A stretch of DNA of 48,350 nucleotides from CAYWXK01 sp964462515 (GCA_964462515.1 CAYWXK010000031.1:1-48350), one strand, 5' to 3'; shown: positions 1 to 9,100, counted from the stretch's first letter. Notes: generated by a model from the letters alone, not told the origin. Program-made: numbers and translations.

Positions 1-590
1 CCGGCGCTAATGGCGATAAAGCCGCTATTTGGCGAAGGGATATTGCACTGGCCATAGTAGTTGTCTCCCCAGGCGACGATGGAGCCATCCTGCTTAAGGG
101 CGAGCGAATGCCCATAGCCGGCGCTAATGGCGATAAAGCCGCTATTTGGCGAAGGGATATTGCACTGGCCATAGTAGTTGTCTCCCCAGGCGACGATGGA
201 GCCATCCTGCTTAAGGGCGAGCGAATGCCCATAGCCGGCGCTAATGGCGATAAAGCCGCTATTTGGCGAAGGGATATTGCACTGGCCATCGGCGTTCCTT
301 CCCCAGGCGACGATGGAGCCATCTTGCTTAAGAGCGAGCGAATGATAATAGCCAGCGCTAATGGCCATAAAGCCGCTATTTGGCGAAGGGATATCGCACT
401 GGCCATATTCGTTGTATCCCCAGGCGACGATGGAGCCATCCTGCTTAAGAGCGAGAGAATGCCCCCCGCCGGCGCTAATGGCGATAAAGCCGCTATTGGG
501 CGAAGGGATATTGCATTGGCCGTAATCATTCCTTCCCCAGGCGACGATGGAGCCATCCTGCTTTAACCCGAGTGAATGCCCCCCGCCGGC
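1..590 (-). repeat. Tandem 117-bp DNA repeats encoding the RCC1 blades
   Basis: Unit boundaries fall at 1, 118, 235, 352 and 469, an exact period of 117 bases (39 codons) with no indels. Units 1-117 and 118-234 are identical by eye. Later units, nearer the N-terminus, differ mainly in the loop codons. The exact copy points to recent unit duplication. The array continues beyond the window start. Confidence 0.9.
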
Positions 591-758
591 GGCGACCTTC
601 ACAAAGCCGCCGGACAGGTCAACGCCGACCACCTGGCTGCCCCAGCCGACAATCTGACCCGATTTGGCCAAAGCCGATTGGCCGATGCAGAAAAACAAAA
701 TCGCGGTAACTACTGCAAACAATAACAGATTTTTCTTAAACACATTTCCAAATCGCAT
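1..758 (-). CDS. RCC1-repeat secreted protein, 3' end cut by window edge
   Basis: The reading frame runs from an ATG at 758 to the window edge without a stop, so only the N-terminal 252 residues are visible. A signal peptide (MRFGNVFKKN, then a hydrophobic run ending near SALA) is followed by about six 39-residue repeats of the type GHSLALKQDGSIVAWG, then a variable N-x-Y/D-GQC segment, then IPSPNSGFIAISAG. This is the pattern of RCC1 / BNR-like beta-propeller blades seen in bacterial secreted proteins (established family knowledge). An AGGAGG box lies 5-6 bases before the ATG, which fixes the start. Blade variation is confined to the two or three residues just after the WG, as expected for exposed loops. 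The function is unknown; binding or adhesion outside the cytoplasm is an inference. The opposite strand also has an open frame, but it is only a shadow of the repeats. Confidence 0.85.
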   Translation of the reverse strand, partial: MRFGNVFKKNLLLFAVVTAILFFCIGQSALAKSGQIVGWGSQVVGVDLSGGFVKVAAGGGHSLGLKQDGSIVAWGRNDYGQCNIPSPNSGFIAISAGGGHSLALKQDGSIVAWGYNEYGQCDIPSPNSGFMAISAGYYHSLALKQDGSIVAWGRNADGQCNIPSPNSGFIAISAGYGHSLALKQDGSIVAWGDNYYGQCNIPSPNSGFIAISAGYGHSLALKQDGSIVAWGDNYYGQCNIPSPNSGFIAISA

Positions 759-775
759 TTTTATCCTCCTAATTA

Positions 776-850
776 TTGATAAATCCGAAATTCGAAACAC
801 GAAATCCGAAACAATACCAAATAACCGAAATTCGAATGACCCAAAACCGA
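776..850. repeat. Degenerate low-complexity CCGAAATTCGAAA-type repeat
   Basis: Short imperfect iterations of aaatccgaaattcgaaac and related words fill this part of the RCC1 leader. A related word set (gatttcagatttacgattt) appears at about 43208-43245. No gene is visible. It resembles the low-complexity dispersed words common in intergenic DNA of this group (inference). Confidence 0.5.
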
Positions 851-880
851 CATTTTTTCACTGTTAGCGGTTACGTTATT

Positions 881-932
881 CCGGCGTTCTGGCGCAAATA
901 CGGACGCCGGACACCGGAAATCTTCAGTTTCC
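881..932 (-). promoter_or_regulatory. Two hairpins in the RCC1 gene leader
   Basis: In the transcript sense (minus strand) there are two perfect stems. One is GGAAA/TTTCC with a 7-nt loop (916-932). The other is CCGGCGT/ACGCCGG (881-910). They sit about 125-175 bases upstream of the start codon and downstream of the proposed promoter. They may form a structured 5' UTR or an attenuator. No U-tract follows, so a plain terminator is less likely. I could not match them to a known riboswitch class. Confidence 0.4.
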
Positions 933-974
933 ATACAAACGGCTTTACATCCCTACTTTATCTCTAATATCATC

Positions 975-1003
975 AGCGTAACAAATCTATGGCAGATTGT
1001 CAA
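975..1003 (-). promoter_or_regulatory. Putative sigma-70 promoter for the RCC1 gene
   Basis: Reading the minus strand: TTGACA (998-1003), a 17-base spacer, then TACGCT (975-980) with an extended TG motif one base before it. The -35 is perfect and the -10 matches three of six. This would give a leader of about 210 bases carrying the two hairpins. Confidence 0.4.
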
Positions 1004-1082
1004 ATAATTTTGGCTTTTTTAATAAGATTTTGCTGCTAAGCTGCAAAAATTATGCCCTATTTTTAGAAAATATCGAGGCCGG

Positions 1083-1142
1083 GATTGCCACGACCCCGCC
1101 GTTTTGCTTTGCAAAAGCGAGGCAGCGGGGGCTCGCAATGAC
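1083..1142. repeat. Palindromic repeat, CCCCCGC...GCGGGGG family with ATTGC/GCAAT ends
   Basis: A long imperfect hairpin: outer arms ATTGC...GCAAT, then ACCCCGC...GCGGGGG, then an inner TTTTGC-TTT-GCAAAA stem. The same architecture (C5-G arm, TTGC/GCAA inner stem, offset AGC before the closing CGGGGG) occurs at 26024-26057 and 42126-42163. REP/BIME-like dispersed element; no gene of its own. The stretch from about 1143 to 1420 shows no convincing gene. Confidence 0.6.
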
Positions 1143-1438
1143 GAACAAAAAAAAGAAATTCGTAAATTTTTTTTAACTTCAGGTTCGCTAATAATCGCAG
1201 TGCTTTTATTAGACCAGCCGATAGTGGACTCAATATGTTGTAGTCAGAACTGGTTTGCAGTGGACTATATGGTGGTTTGGTTATGGGTCGTTAATTCGAC
1301 TGGTTTGGGCGGCCTAAAGAAAAAATCTTGTCCCTGTCGATTATTGTGTAGTCGTCAAATTAGTCGTTAGTGATAGTCCTTGGTTCCGAGTTGTCGAGAT
1401 TCGCTAAGAGTTCTTGCCACTTTCAAAAGGTGTAATGG

Positions 1439-1606
1439 ATGACCAAAAGGGAATTGATAGACTGCATCTGTGAAATCAACAAAACTGCCAGGCATGAGTT
1501 TCTCGCTAACTTTACCGAAGAAGAATTGACCGCATACCTTGAGCATCTGATGGAGCTTGACCTGAAAAAGCTGGAGGTTTACGAGCAGCCTGTGATTAGT
1601 GAATAG
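1439..1606 (+). CDS. Small 55-residue protein of unknown function
   Basis: ATG at 1439 with an AGGTG box six bases upstream; it ends at TAG 1604-1606. The product begins MTKRELIDCICEINKTARHE and continues with acidic, helix-forming sequence (FLANFTEEELTAYLEHL). The composition looks like a genuine, compact all-helical protein: amphipathic heptads and no low-complexity run. I recall similar short proteins in planctomycete genomes but cannot name a family. The last five codons (PVISE) run into the low-complexity words that follow (tgagcagtgagtag). It lies alone between repeats, and sequence before it (1200-1430) looks like degraded non-coding DNA. It is too short for most ORF cut-offs and easily missed. 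Confidence 0.55.
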   Translation: MTKRELIDCICEINKTARHEFLANFTEEELTAYLEHLMELDLKKLEVYEQPVISE

Positions 1607-1653
1607 TGAGCAGTGAGTAGTTAAAAGGAACACTAATCGCTGACAACGAGCTA

Positions 1654-2886
1654 CTATTTATCATCATCGAATCCAGGACCGAGAACACCTTTACTTATAT
1701 TACTAAGACCGCGTCTTCCGGATTCGCTTCCTGACCGGTCTGTTGGGGCAGGTGATTGCCCGGAAGGTACTGCAGTTGTGGAGCGTTCGATAAAAGGCGC
1801 CGGCGGCGGGGCCTGGTCGGCTGAGACGGGAGGCGGCACTTCAACGAGATTATTCAGCTTGAACTCCAAAAATGCAGGAACAGAATCGTTAGGCACATAG
1901 AAGGCAAAGTCAATCCACTTGACCGGCTGGTTGTCGGTGAAGTCCTCACGTGTTATTGTTATCTGGTCGGTCAATTTCTTTTCCTGCAACTGGTTGGCAG
2001 CCTTCAGGTAGCCGATAGGGTAAGCATTTTTGCCTTTTCCGATAAAAGGATTTTCATTTTGGGCCTTGCCGGATTTGCAAATCAGTCTTATTTGCGAAAG
2101 CGTAAATTGGCCGGCGTCCCTTATCGCGATTCCTTTTATTCCCATCCGCACTATTGCGATATTGTGACCGCTCTTGGATATTACCGGGTTACCGCTTGAG
2201 TCTTTTAGACCCTCCGGAGCAAACCAGGCGCCGTTCTTTCTTGGCACCTCTATTGCCACCTGCGCGGTTACCAACGGCACACCATCGGCGATATTATGGC
2301 GATTGAGGAAAAGCTGGTCCATGAAATCAGGCCGCAGAGCAGCAAAACTTTTCGGGTTAATAATGGGGCGGAAGCTGCCGTTGCTTATCATAGAGAACCA
2401 GCCTGCGGCGAAGCCATCGGCGTTGAGAAAGACCTTGCTTGGGCTTGTGGCATCGGGGTTTCTGGGGTCGAATCGCTGATATGGGTACTTATTTGGCAAA
2501 GGCGCCATTACCAGGGCTGTAAGCAGGAGGCCTGAGCTTATAAGACCCAAGAGAATTCCGCACACAATTCGGCCAACACGCTCGGGTATCAGCCCCAAGT
2601 CAACCGGCTGACGCATTAGCCGGCTGGCTGCTGTCTGCAGGCCGGCAAAGGTCAGGATAAATAACAGCACAAAACAGAGCGAATGCGCCCAGGGTAGCAG
2701 AGAAGCAAGACGACCCTCGCTGATGTGGCTGATAATGATATTCGCTAATGCCTCAAAGTAGCCAAAGGCAACCACGCTGGCACAAATACTGATTATTAGT
2801 GTGGCAAGTGCCTTGACGAGTGTGCCTTTGAAATACTGATAAGCTGCACAACCTAAAATTATTAGCACTACAGCTAAACCGGCCAT
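1654..2886 (-). CDS. CvpA-like inner-membrane protein
   Basis: The first ~150 residues contain four hydrophobic helices (MAGLAVVLIILGCAAYQYF..., ATLIISICASVVAFGYF, SLCFVLLFILTFAGLQTAA, GILLGLISSGLLLTALV). They are laid out as in the CvpA / colicin V production family (about 160 aa). The rest, about 260 residues, is a soluble domain with beta-rich sequence (AQVAIEVPRKNGAWFAPEG) and a Pro-rich tail (PPPVSADQAPPPAPF). The ATG at 2886 is preferred because GGAGG lies seven bases upstream. A longer in-frame start at 2949 would translate the palindromic repeat at 2914-2963. It is transcribed in the same direction as the downstream-of-pilT genes, so it may share their transcript. The role of the C-terminal domain is unknown; a link to envelope or secretion functions is inferred from neighbours. 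Confidence 0.6.
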   Translation of the reverse strand: MAGLAVVLIILGCAAYQYFKGTLVKALATLIISICASVVAFGYFEALANIIISHISEGRLASLLPWAHSLCFVLLFILTFAGLQTAASRLMRQPVDLGLIPERVGRIVCGILLGLISSGLLLTALVMAPLPNKYPYQRFDPRNPDATSPSKVFLNADGFAAGWFSMISNGSFRPIINPKSFAALRPDFMDQLFLNRHNIADGVPLVTAQVAIEVPRKNGAWFAPEGLKDSSGNPVISKSGHNIAIVRMGIKGIAIRDAGQFTLSQIRLICKSGKAQNENPFIGKGKNAYPIGYLKAANQLQEKKLTDQITITREDFTDNQPVKWIDFAFYVPNDSVPAFLEFKLNNLVEVPPPVSADQAPPPAPFIERSTTAVPSGQSPAPTDRSGSESGRRGLSNISKGVLGPGFDDDK

Positions 2887-2913
2887 TACAATGCCTCCAA
2901 AAATTCGTCGTTC

Positions 2914-2963
2914 GTGGCACGGGCTTCCAGCCCGTGAAGACACGGCCAAGATGGTCGTGCCAC
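2914..2963. repeat. GTGGCACG...CGTGCCAC palindrome
   Basis: The outer arms GTGGCAC (2914-2920) and GTGCCAC (2957-2963) enclose two perfect or near-perfect stems. These are CGGGCT/AGCCCG around 2920-2934 and CACGGCC/GGTCGTG around 2941-2959. The core 'cgggcttccagcccg' is a word recurrent in planctomycete intergenic DNA (recollection). It lies just upstream of the CvpA-like start and would fold in its leader. Confidence 0.6.
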
Positions 2964-2981
2964 ACGGCTAAATACTGCTCG

Positions 2982-4643
2982 CTAACCGCTACTCTGTGGT
3001 GTCGGTGCTTGCGTTTTTGGCACCGAAAGCACTCTTATCACCTCGTTTATCGGGGTTACGCCGCTGATGACCTTTCTGAGAGCCTGTTCTTGTAGATATA
3101 GCATTTTAGCGCGTCTAAATTGCGCACCAATATCGGGCAGTGATTTTTGTTGTTTTATTGCGTTCCTTAGCTCGTCATTGAGGACGATAATTTCAAATAC
3201 GCCTGTTCTGCCCACAAAGCCGGTCCCCTGGCAAGCTTCGCAGGTTACGGGTTTGCCGTGTTTGTCATATTGAACTTTGCCGGTGCGGTAAAGCACCTTT
3301 GTCTTTTCAGCAGGGATATTAAACTTTCTAAAAATCTCTTTATCCGGTGCGTATGCTTGCTTGCACTCATTACAGAGTTTTCTAACCAGCCTTTGGCAGC
3401 TTATGCCCAGCAACGTGTCGGCGGCAAGATTTCTGTCACCGACTAATTTTAGCCATTTGCCGAGCGCTTGTATGACGCTATCTGCTTCCAGAGCGACATA
3501 CATAATTTTTCCGTCGGTAGCGGATGTGCAAGCGGTTTGAGCTGTTTCGGCATCCTCACAGTCGGCGACTCCGACGATATCCGGTCCCATTCGCACGACT
3601 GTTTGTAACCTTTTGGCGTAGGTAGTTGTGCCGGTGTCGGTGAGGTTATAGACGTTCTGAGTTATGTTCAGTAGTTCAGCAGAAGGCCGTTTTTCGAGCG
3701 TATTTATGCTATTTAAGAAGGCATCGTGATTACGCAGCAGGGCGTAAAAAGTAGTTGTCAGGCCGCTTTTCTTGGGCCCGGCAACAATGAATACGCCTTG
3801 CGAAATTTCACGAAGGTTATTCAACTGGTCAAGCTGTTCGGGCATAAGGCCGATGTCGGCTAACCTTGTTATGTTCTCACGGGTCAGTAATTTGAGTCTG
3901 AGCTGCTCTCCAACGGTTGAGCCGGCTGTGGTAACTTCCCATTCGATGTTTTTCTTTTCTTTGGAGATTCTGAATTTTCCTTTTTGCGGTTTGCGAATTT
4001 CTTTTGTATCAAGGTCGCCAAGCTGCTTTAGAAAGTGAATAAGATATTTCATCTGGTCTTTTGCAATTGAGGGCTGCTTTAACGGTGCGCCATCAATATC
4101 GTAGGTTACGGTGTAGTCCTGTGCCGCCGGGATGAACATAATACTGATTGCCCTTCGCCATATAGCGTCGCTTAAGATTTCGTAAGCAATCTTATAACCG
4201 AAGAACTCCGGCGTTCTGGGTTCGGGCAGAGGAACTTCATTTTTATTGGCCGTTATGAAGATAAAGCTCTTAAGGGCTTCGAGCTTCTTTTCTTTAGTGA
4301 CAAGAAGGCCTTTGAGATGGTCAACAGTTAAAACCCGGTCAAAGTCCATAACCCTTGTGTTGCGGTGTTTTACGTATGCAAGAGAGGTTCCCGCCACCGC
4401 GATTACATACAAAAGCAGCCCGATGACAAAAACAGGAACAACCAGCCATATTAGCGCAGACAGCACACCTGCGCCGAGAACGATTGCCGTCCAGAAAACC
4501 TCTTTGGTTTCCACTGCCTTTGCGTCGTTATAAACCCAGCCGAGCAGTGGCAGCCATAGAAAGAATAGAACCAGAAAGACAATGAGCTTAATTGCAGATA
4601 TGTAGCTGCCGAAGGCGATGAAAACCGATAATAAATCGGGCAT
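2982..4643 (-). CDS. Membrane-anchored GspE/PilB-like protein with degenerate ATPase site
   Basis: Residues ~1-90 hold three hydrophobic segments (SYISAIKLIVFLVLFFLWL; VFWTAIVLGAGVLSALIWL; VPVFVIGLLLYVIAV), unusual for the normally peripheral GspE ATPases. From ~110 on it aligns by eye with type II secretion/type IV pilus assembly ATPases. The nucleotide site is damaged. The expected GPTGSGKTTT is GPKKSGLTTT (P-loop lysine replaced by Leu, ~residue 289). The Walker B GEIRD is replaced by VADCED, and the His-box GHLVLSTLH by GKIMYVALE. The C-terminal zinc-type motifs are intact (CNEC ~425, CEAC ~468, then GRTGVFEI). I infer a non-hydrolysing regulatory or structural partner. ATG 4643 (AGGGGA eight bases upstream) is preferred over an in-frame TTG at 4670. 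It lies 30 bases after the PilT-like gene. Confidence 0.8.
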   Translation of the reverse strand: MPDLLSVFIAFGSYISAIKLIVFLVLFFLWLPLLGWVYNDAKAVETKEVFWTAIVLGAGVLSALIWLVVPVFVIGLLLYVIAVAGTSLAYVKHRNTRVMDFDRVLTVDHLKGLLVTKEKKLEALKSFIFITANKNEVPLPEPRTPEFFGYKIAYEILSDAIWRRAISIMFIPAAQDYTVTYDIDGAPLKQPSIAKDQMKYLIHFLKQLGDLDTKEIRKPQKGKFRISKEKKNIEWEVTTAGSTVGEQLRLKLLTRENITRLADIGLMPEQLDQLNNLREISQGVFIVAGPKKSGLTTTFYALLRNHDAFLNSINTLEKRPSAELLNITQNVYNLTDTGTTTYAKRLQTVVRMGPDIVGVADCEDAETAQTACTSATDGKIMYVALEADSVIQALGKWLKLVGDRNLAADTLLGISCQRLVRKLCNECKQAYAPDKEIFRKFNIPAEKTKVLYRTGKVQYDKHGKPVTCEACQGTGFVGRTGVFEIIVLNDELRNAIKQQKSLPDIGAQFRRAKMLYLQEQALRKVISGVTPINEVIRVLSVPKTQAPTPQSSG

Positions 4644-4673
4644 AAGATGTTCCCCTATTAAATCAATCAAATC

Positions 4674-5807
4674 TCATAAGATACCGCTGGCGGTGGTTCT
4701 GATGCCCTTCAGCGCCATTTTCAGCTCTTCTATATTTGGTGCGTGTTTGAATGCTTCTTTTGGGTCTATCAAACCGTCTTTCACCAGCTGGCAAAGATTA
4801 TCCGTAAGGTCCTGCATACCTTCGTGCTGAGAGCTTCTAATAACACTTGGTAAATCGGCTTCTCGCGCTTCTGATATTAGTTTGCGTGCAGACGGGTTTG
4901 CAATCAATATCTCCACGGCTGGTATCCTGTCTATGCCTTCTTTGAGGCAGGGCAGCAATATCTGGCTGACAACCGACCTTAGCGCTACACTTAACGCCTG
5001 TCTTGCAAGGTCTCGCTCGTTTGGCGGAAACAGGTCCAAAATCCGGTGAACGGCCTGGGAGGCGTTTGCCGAGTGCAGGGTTCCAAAGACGAGGTGGCCT
5101 GTTTCGGCGGCCCTCATACCCGCTATAACGGTGTTTGAATCCCGCATTTCCCCGACGCATACGACGTCGGGGTCCTGCCGCATCAGGTAAACCAGGGCTT
5201 GGTCAAAGTTCGGCACATCAATGCCGATTTCTCTCTGGGACACGATTGCCTTCTGGTCTTTGTAAAGATATTCGATGGGGTCTTCGATAGTAACTATGTG
5301 GCAGGAGCGAGTTCGGCTAATATAATCTATCATCGAAGCAATGGTAGTGGATTTGCCGCAGCCGGTAGGACCTACGACAAGGACCAGCCCTTGTGTGGTC
5401 TGACATATCTTTTCCATTATAGGCGGCAAATTCAGCTCATTAAACGGCGGAATGACGGTGTTGACACGCCTTGCTGCCAGACTTATCATACCTCGCTGAC
5501 GAAACACGTTTGTTCTGAAACGATGCTCGCCGCCGATTTCGTGTGCGAAGTCGAGAGTGCCGTTCTGCAGGAAAAATTCTTTCTGGGCCGGGCTGAGTAT
5601 CTCGAAGACCATCTGTTCCAATCTTTCTTTTGTCATTATTTCGCCGGTCGTATTTTTCAACTCGCCGAATCGGCGTAGTTTGGGCGGCTGACCGACTTTG
5701 AGATGGAGGTCGCTTGCCAGGTTTTTTATAGCGGCTTTGAAATATTTGTTCAACTCCGGCTCATGGTCTTGGCCGGTGTATGGGTCAATATGTTGTTCTG
5801 TTTCCAT
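4674..5807 (-). CDS. pilT: PilT-family type IV pilus retraction ATPase
   Basis: Hexameric AAA-like motor that depolymerises type IV pili (family knowledge). Visible motifs: N-terminal ASDLHLKVG signature; Walker A GPTGCGKST (~residue 145); Asp box TIEDPIEYLY; Walker B RQDPDVVCVGEMRD (~210); His box AAETGHLVFGTLHSANA (~237). The C-terminal region is typical (PPNERDLARQALSVALRSVV). The length of ~378 aa fits PilT. There is no clear Shine-Dalgarno at ATG 5807; an in-frame GTG at 5876 would add 23 residues without homologous character. It is the first gene of a minus-strand series with the degenerate GspE paralogue 30 bases downstream. No pilin, PilC or PilQ gene is in the window. Surface motility or adhesion is the likely job; PilU-like or other family variants cannot be excluded. 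Confidence 0.9.
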   Translation of the reverse strand: METEQHIDPYTGQDHEPELNKYFKAAIKNLASDLHLKVGQPPKLRRFGELKNTTGEIMTKERLEQMVFEILSPAQKEFFLQNGTLDFAHEIGGEHRFRTNVFRQRGMISLAARRVNTVIPPFNELNLPPIMEKICQTTQGLVLVVGPTGCGKSTTIASMIDYISRTRSCHIVTIEDPIEYLYKDQKAIVSQREIGIDVPNFDQALVYLMRQDPDVVCVGEMRDSNTVIAGMRAAETGHLVFGTLHSANASQAVHRILDLFPPNERDLARQALSVALRSVVSQILLPCLKEGIDRIPAVEILIANPSARKLISEAREADLPSVIRSSQHEGMQDLTDNLCQLVKDGLIDPKEAFKHAPNIEELKMALKGIRTTASGIL

Positions 5808-5904
5808 AATTTTGTTTACAAACCAATTATCTAAGCCGCAACCAAGTTGGTTGCCTTTTGGGGTTCGGCAAAACACACTTTAATAAGATTTGTAAAGACA
5901 AACC

Positions 5905-5933
5905 TTTATAATGTATTATAAAATTTTTCTCAA
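5905..5933 (-). promoter_or_regulatory. Putative sigma-70 promoter for the pilT series
   Basis: Minus strand: TTGAGA (5928-5933), a 17-base spacer, TATAAA (5905-5910). The predicted start of transcription near 5898 lies just before both candidate pilT start codons. Confidence 0.5.
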
Positions 5934-6077
5934 AGGCTGTCAATCTTTGGTCTCGCGACGCCCCATTTTTTATGCGGGTTAGTAGTGTGGACCTGCCCTA
6001 AAACAGCGCAAATTATTCTAAATGCCCACCTTACAGCCAAAACCCTCTGAAAAAAAAGGGCATCACAAGAAGCAAGA

Positions 6078-6114
6078 CCCATTAGAGACCCGAAAGAAAA
6101 AGTCTCTAACGGGG
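6078..6114. repeat. CCCgTTAGAGAC...GTCTCTAACGGG palindrome
   Basis: The left arm CCCATTAGAGAC (6078-6089) pairs with GTCTCTAACGGG (6102-6113) with one mismatch and a 12-base loop. The same word pair occurs at 39053-39089 as part of a larger element. It lies between the divergent pilT and CotH genes. The rest of 5884-6160 shows nothing else except the pilT promoter. Confidence 0.6.
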
Positions 6115-6160
6115 CAAAACACTGGACTTACGCCTCCTAATTTGTTAAAATAGGTATAGT

Positions 6161-9100
6161 ATGAGAATGAAAAACTTAAAGTTGGCAGCTCTGGTATTAG
6201 TTGTATTTCTGGCCAGTTCCGCGAGCGCCTGGTGTCCACCAACCGACCTGACCGGAGACTGCGAGGTTAATTTACCGGACCTGCAGACCTTAGCAGAAGA
6301 GTGGTTAAGCCCTCCGGAAAGTCCTGCTGATTTAAATGGTGACGATGCTGTCAACATAGTTGACTTTGTGCTGCTTGCTAATCAGTGGGGCCGTAAAGGC
6401 GTTCCTCTGTACATCAATGAGTTTATGGCATCAAACAGCGGTGGCATACAGGATGCACATGGCGACTATGATGACTGGATAGAGATTTACAACGCAGGAG
6501 ACGAGGCCATAGACATAGGCGGGATGTACATAACAACCGACCTGGCTGACCCCACTATGTCGCAGATTCCTACCGGCAGACCCTATGCAACTACGCTCCC
6601 GTCGCATAGATACGTATTGATATGGGCCGACGATGAGACATCCCTTCTCGACCTGCACGCATCCTTCAAACTCGATGTTGATGCTATAAAAACAACCCAG
6701 ATTGGTCTATTTGACAAGGATGGGCGAACCTTAATTGACAGCGTTCATTTTGGTCCGCAGGAAAAGAACATTTCTTATGGCCGCTATCCTGATACCAGTG
6801 AGAACTGGCAGTTTATGTCCTTCGCCACTCCTCGAAACCAGAATACTGGCGGGTATGAAGATATTGTGGATGACGTGAAGTTCAGTCATAATCGCGGCTT
6901 TTACAACACGTCTTTTTCCGTAACAATTGCCACTGAAACCGACGAGGCTGAAATATATTATACGCTGAATGGAAGCACTCCATTTGACGTTAAGACGGGG
7001 GTGCCGACACCGGCAGCGATACTCTACACCGCACCTATTACCATTAGCAAGACCACTTGTTTGAGGGCCGTAGCAGTAAAGCCAGGCTGGAAGCCTTCCA
7101 AAGTCGATACACACACATATATATTTATCAATGACGTGATAAAGCAGTCGCCTAATGGTGAGCTTCCTGGTACTGGCTGGGCACAGAGCGGCACGAACGG
7201 CCAGACAATAAATTACGGGATGGACCCCGATATTGTTAACAGCTCCACTTACAAAAACCTCATAGATGATGCACTGCTGGCGATTCCTACTATCTCATTT
7301 GTAACCGACCTGGCCAACCTTTTTAGCCCCACAACGGGCATTTATGTCAACGCGGGAGCTGAAGGGATAGCATGGGAGCGACCTTTGTCAGTAGAGTTAA
7401 TAAATCCTGACGGCACCGAGGGCTTTCAGATTGATGCCGGCGTTCGTATCCGGGGCGGTTATAGCACCAGTGGCGGCAACCCCAAGCACGCATTCCGCTT
7501 ATTCTTCCGAGATACGTATGGCTATACCAAGCTTGAGTACCCACTGTTCGAAGACGAGGGCGTTGATAAATTCGACCACGTTGACCTTCGATGCAGCCAG
7601 AACTACTCCTGGGCTTTTGAAGGCAACCCTGCTAATACAGATGTCCGTGACGTCTTTTCACGGGATGCCCAGGGAGAAACAGGCCAGCCATATACGAAAA
7701 GTCGCTACTATCATCTCTATGTCAATGGTCAATACTGGGGTCTCTTCCAGACAGAAGAACGCCCCGAGGCCTCCTTTGGCGCGTCGTATTTCGGCGGCGA
7801 ACAGGAGAACTATGATGCCGTGTCATCAAACTGGACTGCAGGCCGCAGAATGGTAGCTACTGATGGCACTCGTGCAGCCCTTGACCGGCTCTACAATCTG
7901 ACAATGGCGGGCTTCTCGAACCAGGCAAGGTACTACGGGGCACAGGGTATGAACGTCGATGGCACGCGAAATCCGGCCTACGAGAGACTGCTCGATGTTG
8001 ACAACCTTATCGACTTTATGATAGTCGAATACTACTCGGGTGATAGAGATGGTCCCGGCTCACGCTTTGGCGACATACCTAACAACACCTGGGGAGTTTA
8101 CAACCGGGTTAATCCGGATGGCTGGAAATGGATGCACCACGATAATGAGCACGCCCTTGGTGCGCCTGCTTCAGAGGAGAATCTGGTTACGCCGTTCACC
8201 TGGGCCGGTGCACAAAAGGATTACTTCAATCCGCACTGGCTGCACGAACAGCTTGCGAACGTCAATATCGATTATCGTATGCACTTTGCCGACCATGTTT
8301 ATCGCCATTTCTTCAATGATGGTCTATTAACTCTCAATAAATCCCGCAACCTTATCCAGTATCGTGCCAACCAAATAGATATGGCGATTATTGCCGAATC
8401 GGCACGCTGGGGCGATTCCAAACGTCATCCTCCTTTGACCCAAAACGATTGGCGAAATGAAATAAACTGGATGCTCTATACAACTTCTGATAACAGGTGT
8501 TTGACAAATCGAGTAAATGTCGTCCTCCAACAGTTCAAAAGTGTAGGCTGGTATCCGAGTATTAATCCGCCGACATTCAACCAGAATGGCGGGATGGTTT
8601 CCAAAGGGTTTAACCTCACTATGAGCAACCCAAACGGCTCAGGCACGATTTACTATACACTGGATGGTGCCGACCCACGCTCCCCTGGCGGGGCTATCAA
8701 CACTTCACACGCAACGGCTTACACAAAAGCTGTTACACTGAACCATAGCACATATCTGAAGGCACGTGTGCTCAGCGGGACCACCTGGAGCGCTCTGGCA
8801 GAGGCCGTCTTTGCTATCGGGCAGGTGAAAGAGAACCTGCGGATTACCGAGATTATGTACCATCCACAGGATGCAAACGACCCGAGTAAAGAATTCATCG
8901 AGCTAATGAACATCGGGCCGCAAGCACTTAACCTCAACCTTGTCCAATTCACGGAGGGAATCCAATTTACCTTCCCAGACATAGAACTGCCGCCGGATGC
9001 GTTTGTTGTAGTAGTTAAAGACCTGGTAGCATTCCAGACCCAATATGGCACAGGTATCAATGTAGCCGGCCAATACACAGGCGGCCTGGAGAATGCCGGA

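Noticed and set aside
108..566. Open frame on the plus strand with a 39-residue repeat (GANGDKAAIWRRDIALA)
   Set aside because: It is the antisense of the RCC1 array. The minus frame has a signal peptide, Shine-Dalgarno and recognisable blades, while the plus frame has none of these.
1..590. Tandem repeats considered as a CRISPR array
   Set aside because: Period 117 without spacers and in-frame coding; not CRISPR.
881..968. Class I c-di-GMP riboswitch in the RCC1 leader
   Set aside because: Only a GGGATGTAAAGCC-like word is present. The first stem and the tetraloop/receptor partner cannot be aligned, so I list only a structured leader.
1439..1606. Small toxin or antitoxin
   Set aside because: No partner gene and no recognised toxin or antitoxin motif; left as unknown.
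1367..1633. 88-aa frame on the minus strand
   Set aside because: It overlaps the better-supported 55-aa plus-strand gene and has a repeat-derived N-terminus.
2887..2949. Upstream start for the CvpA-like gene
   Set aside because: It would translate a palindromic repeat, and GGAGG sits correctly before ATG 2886.
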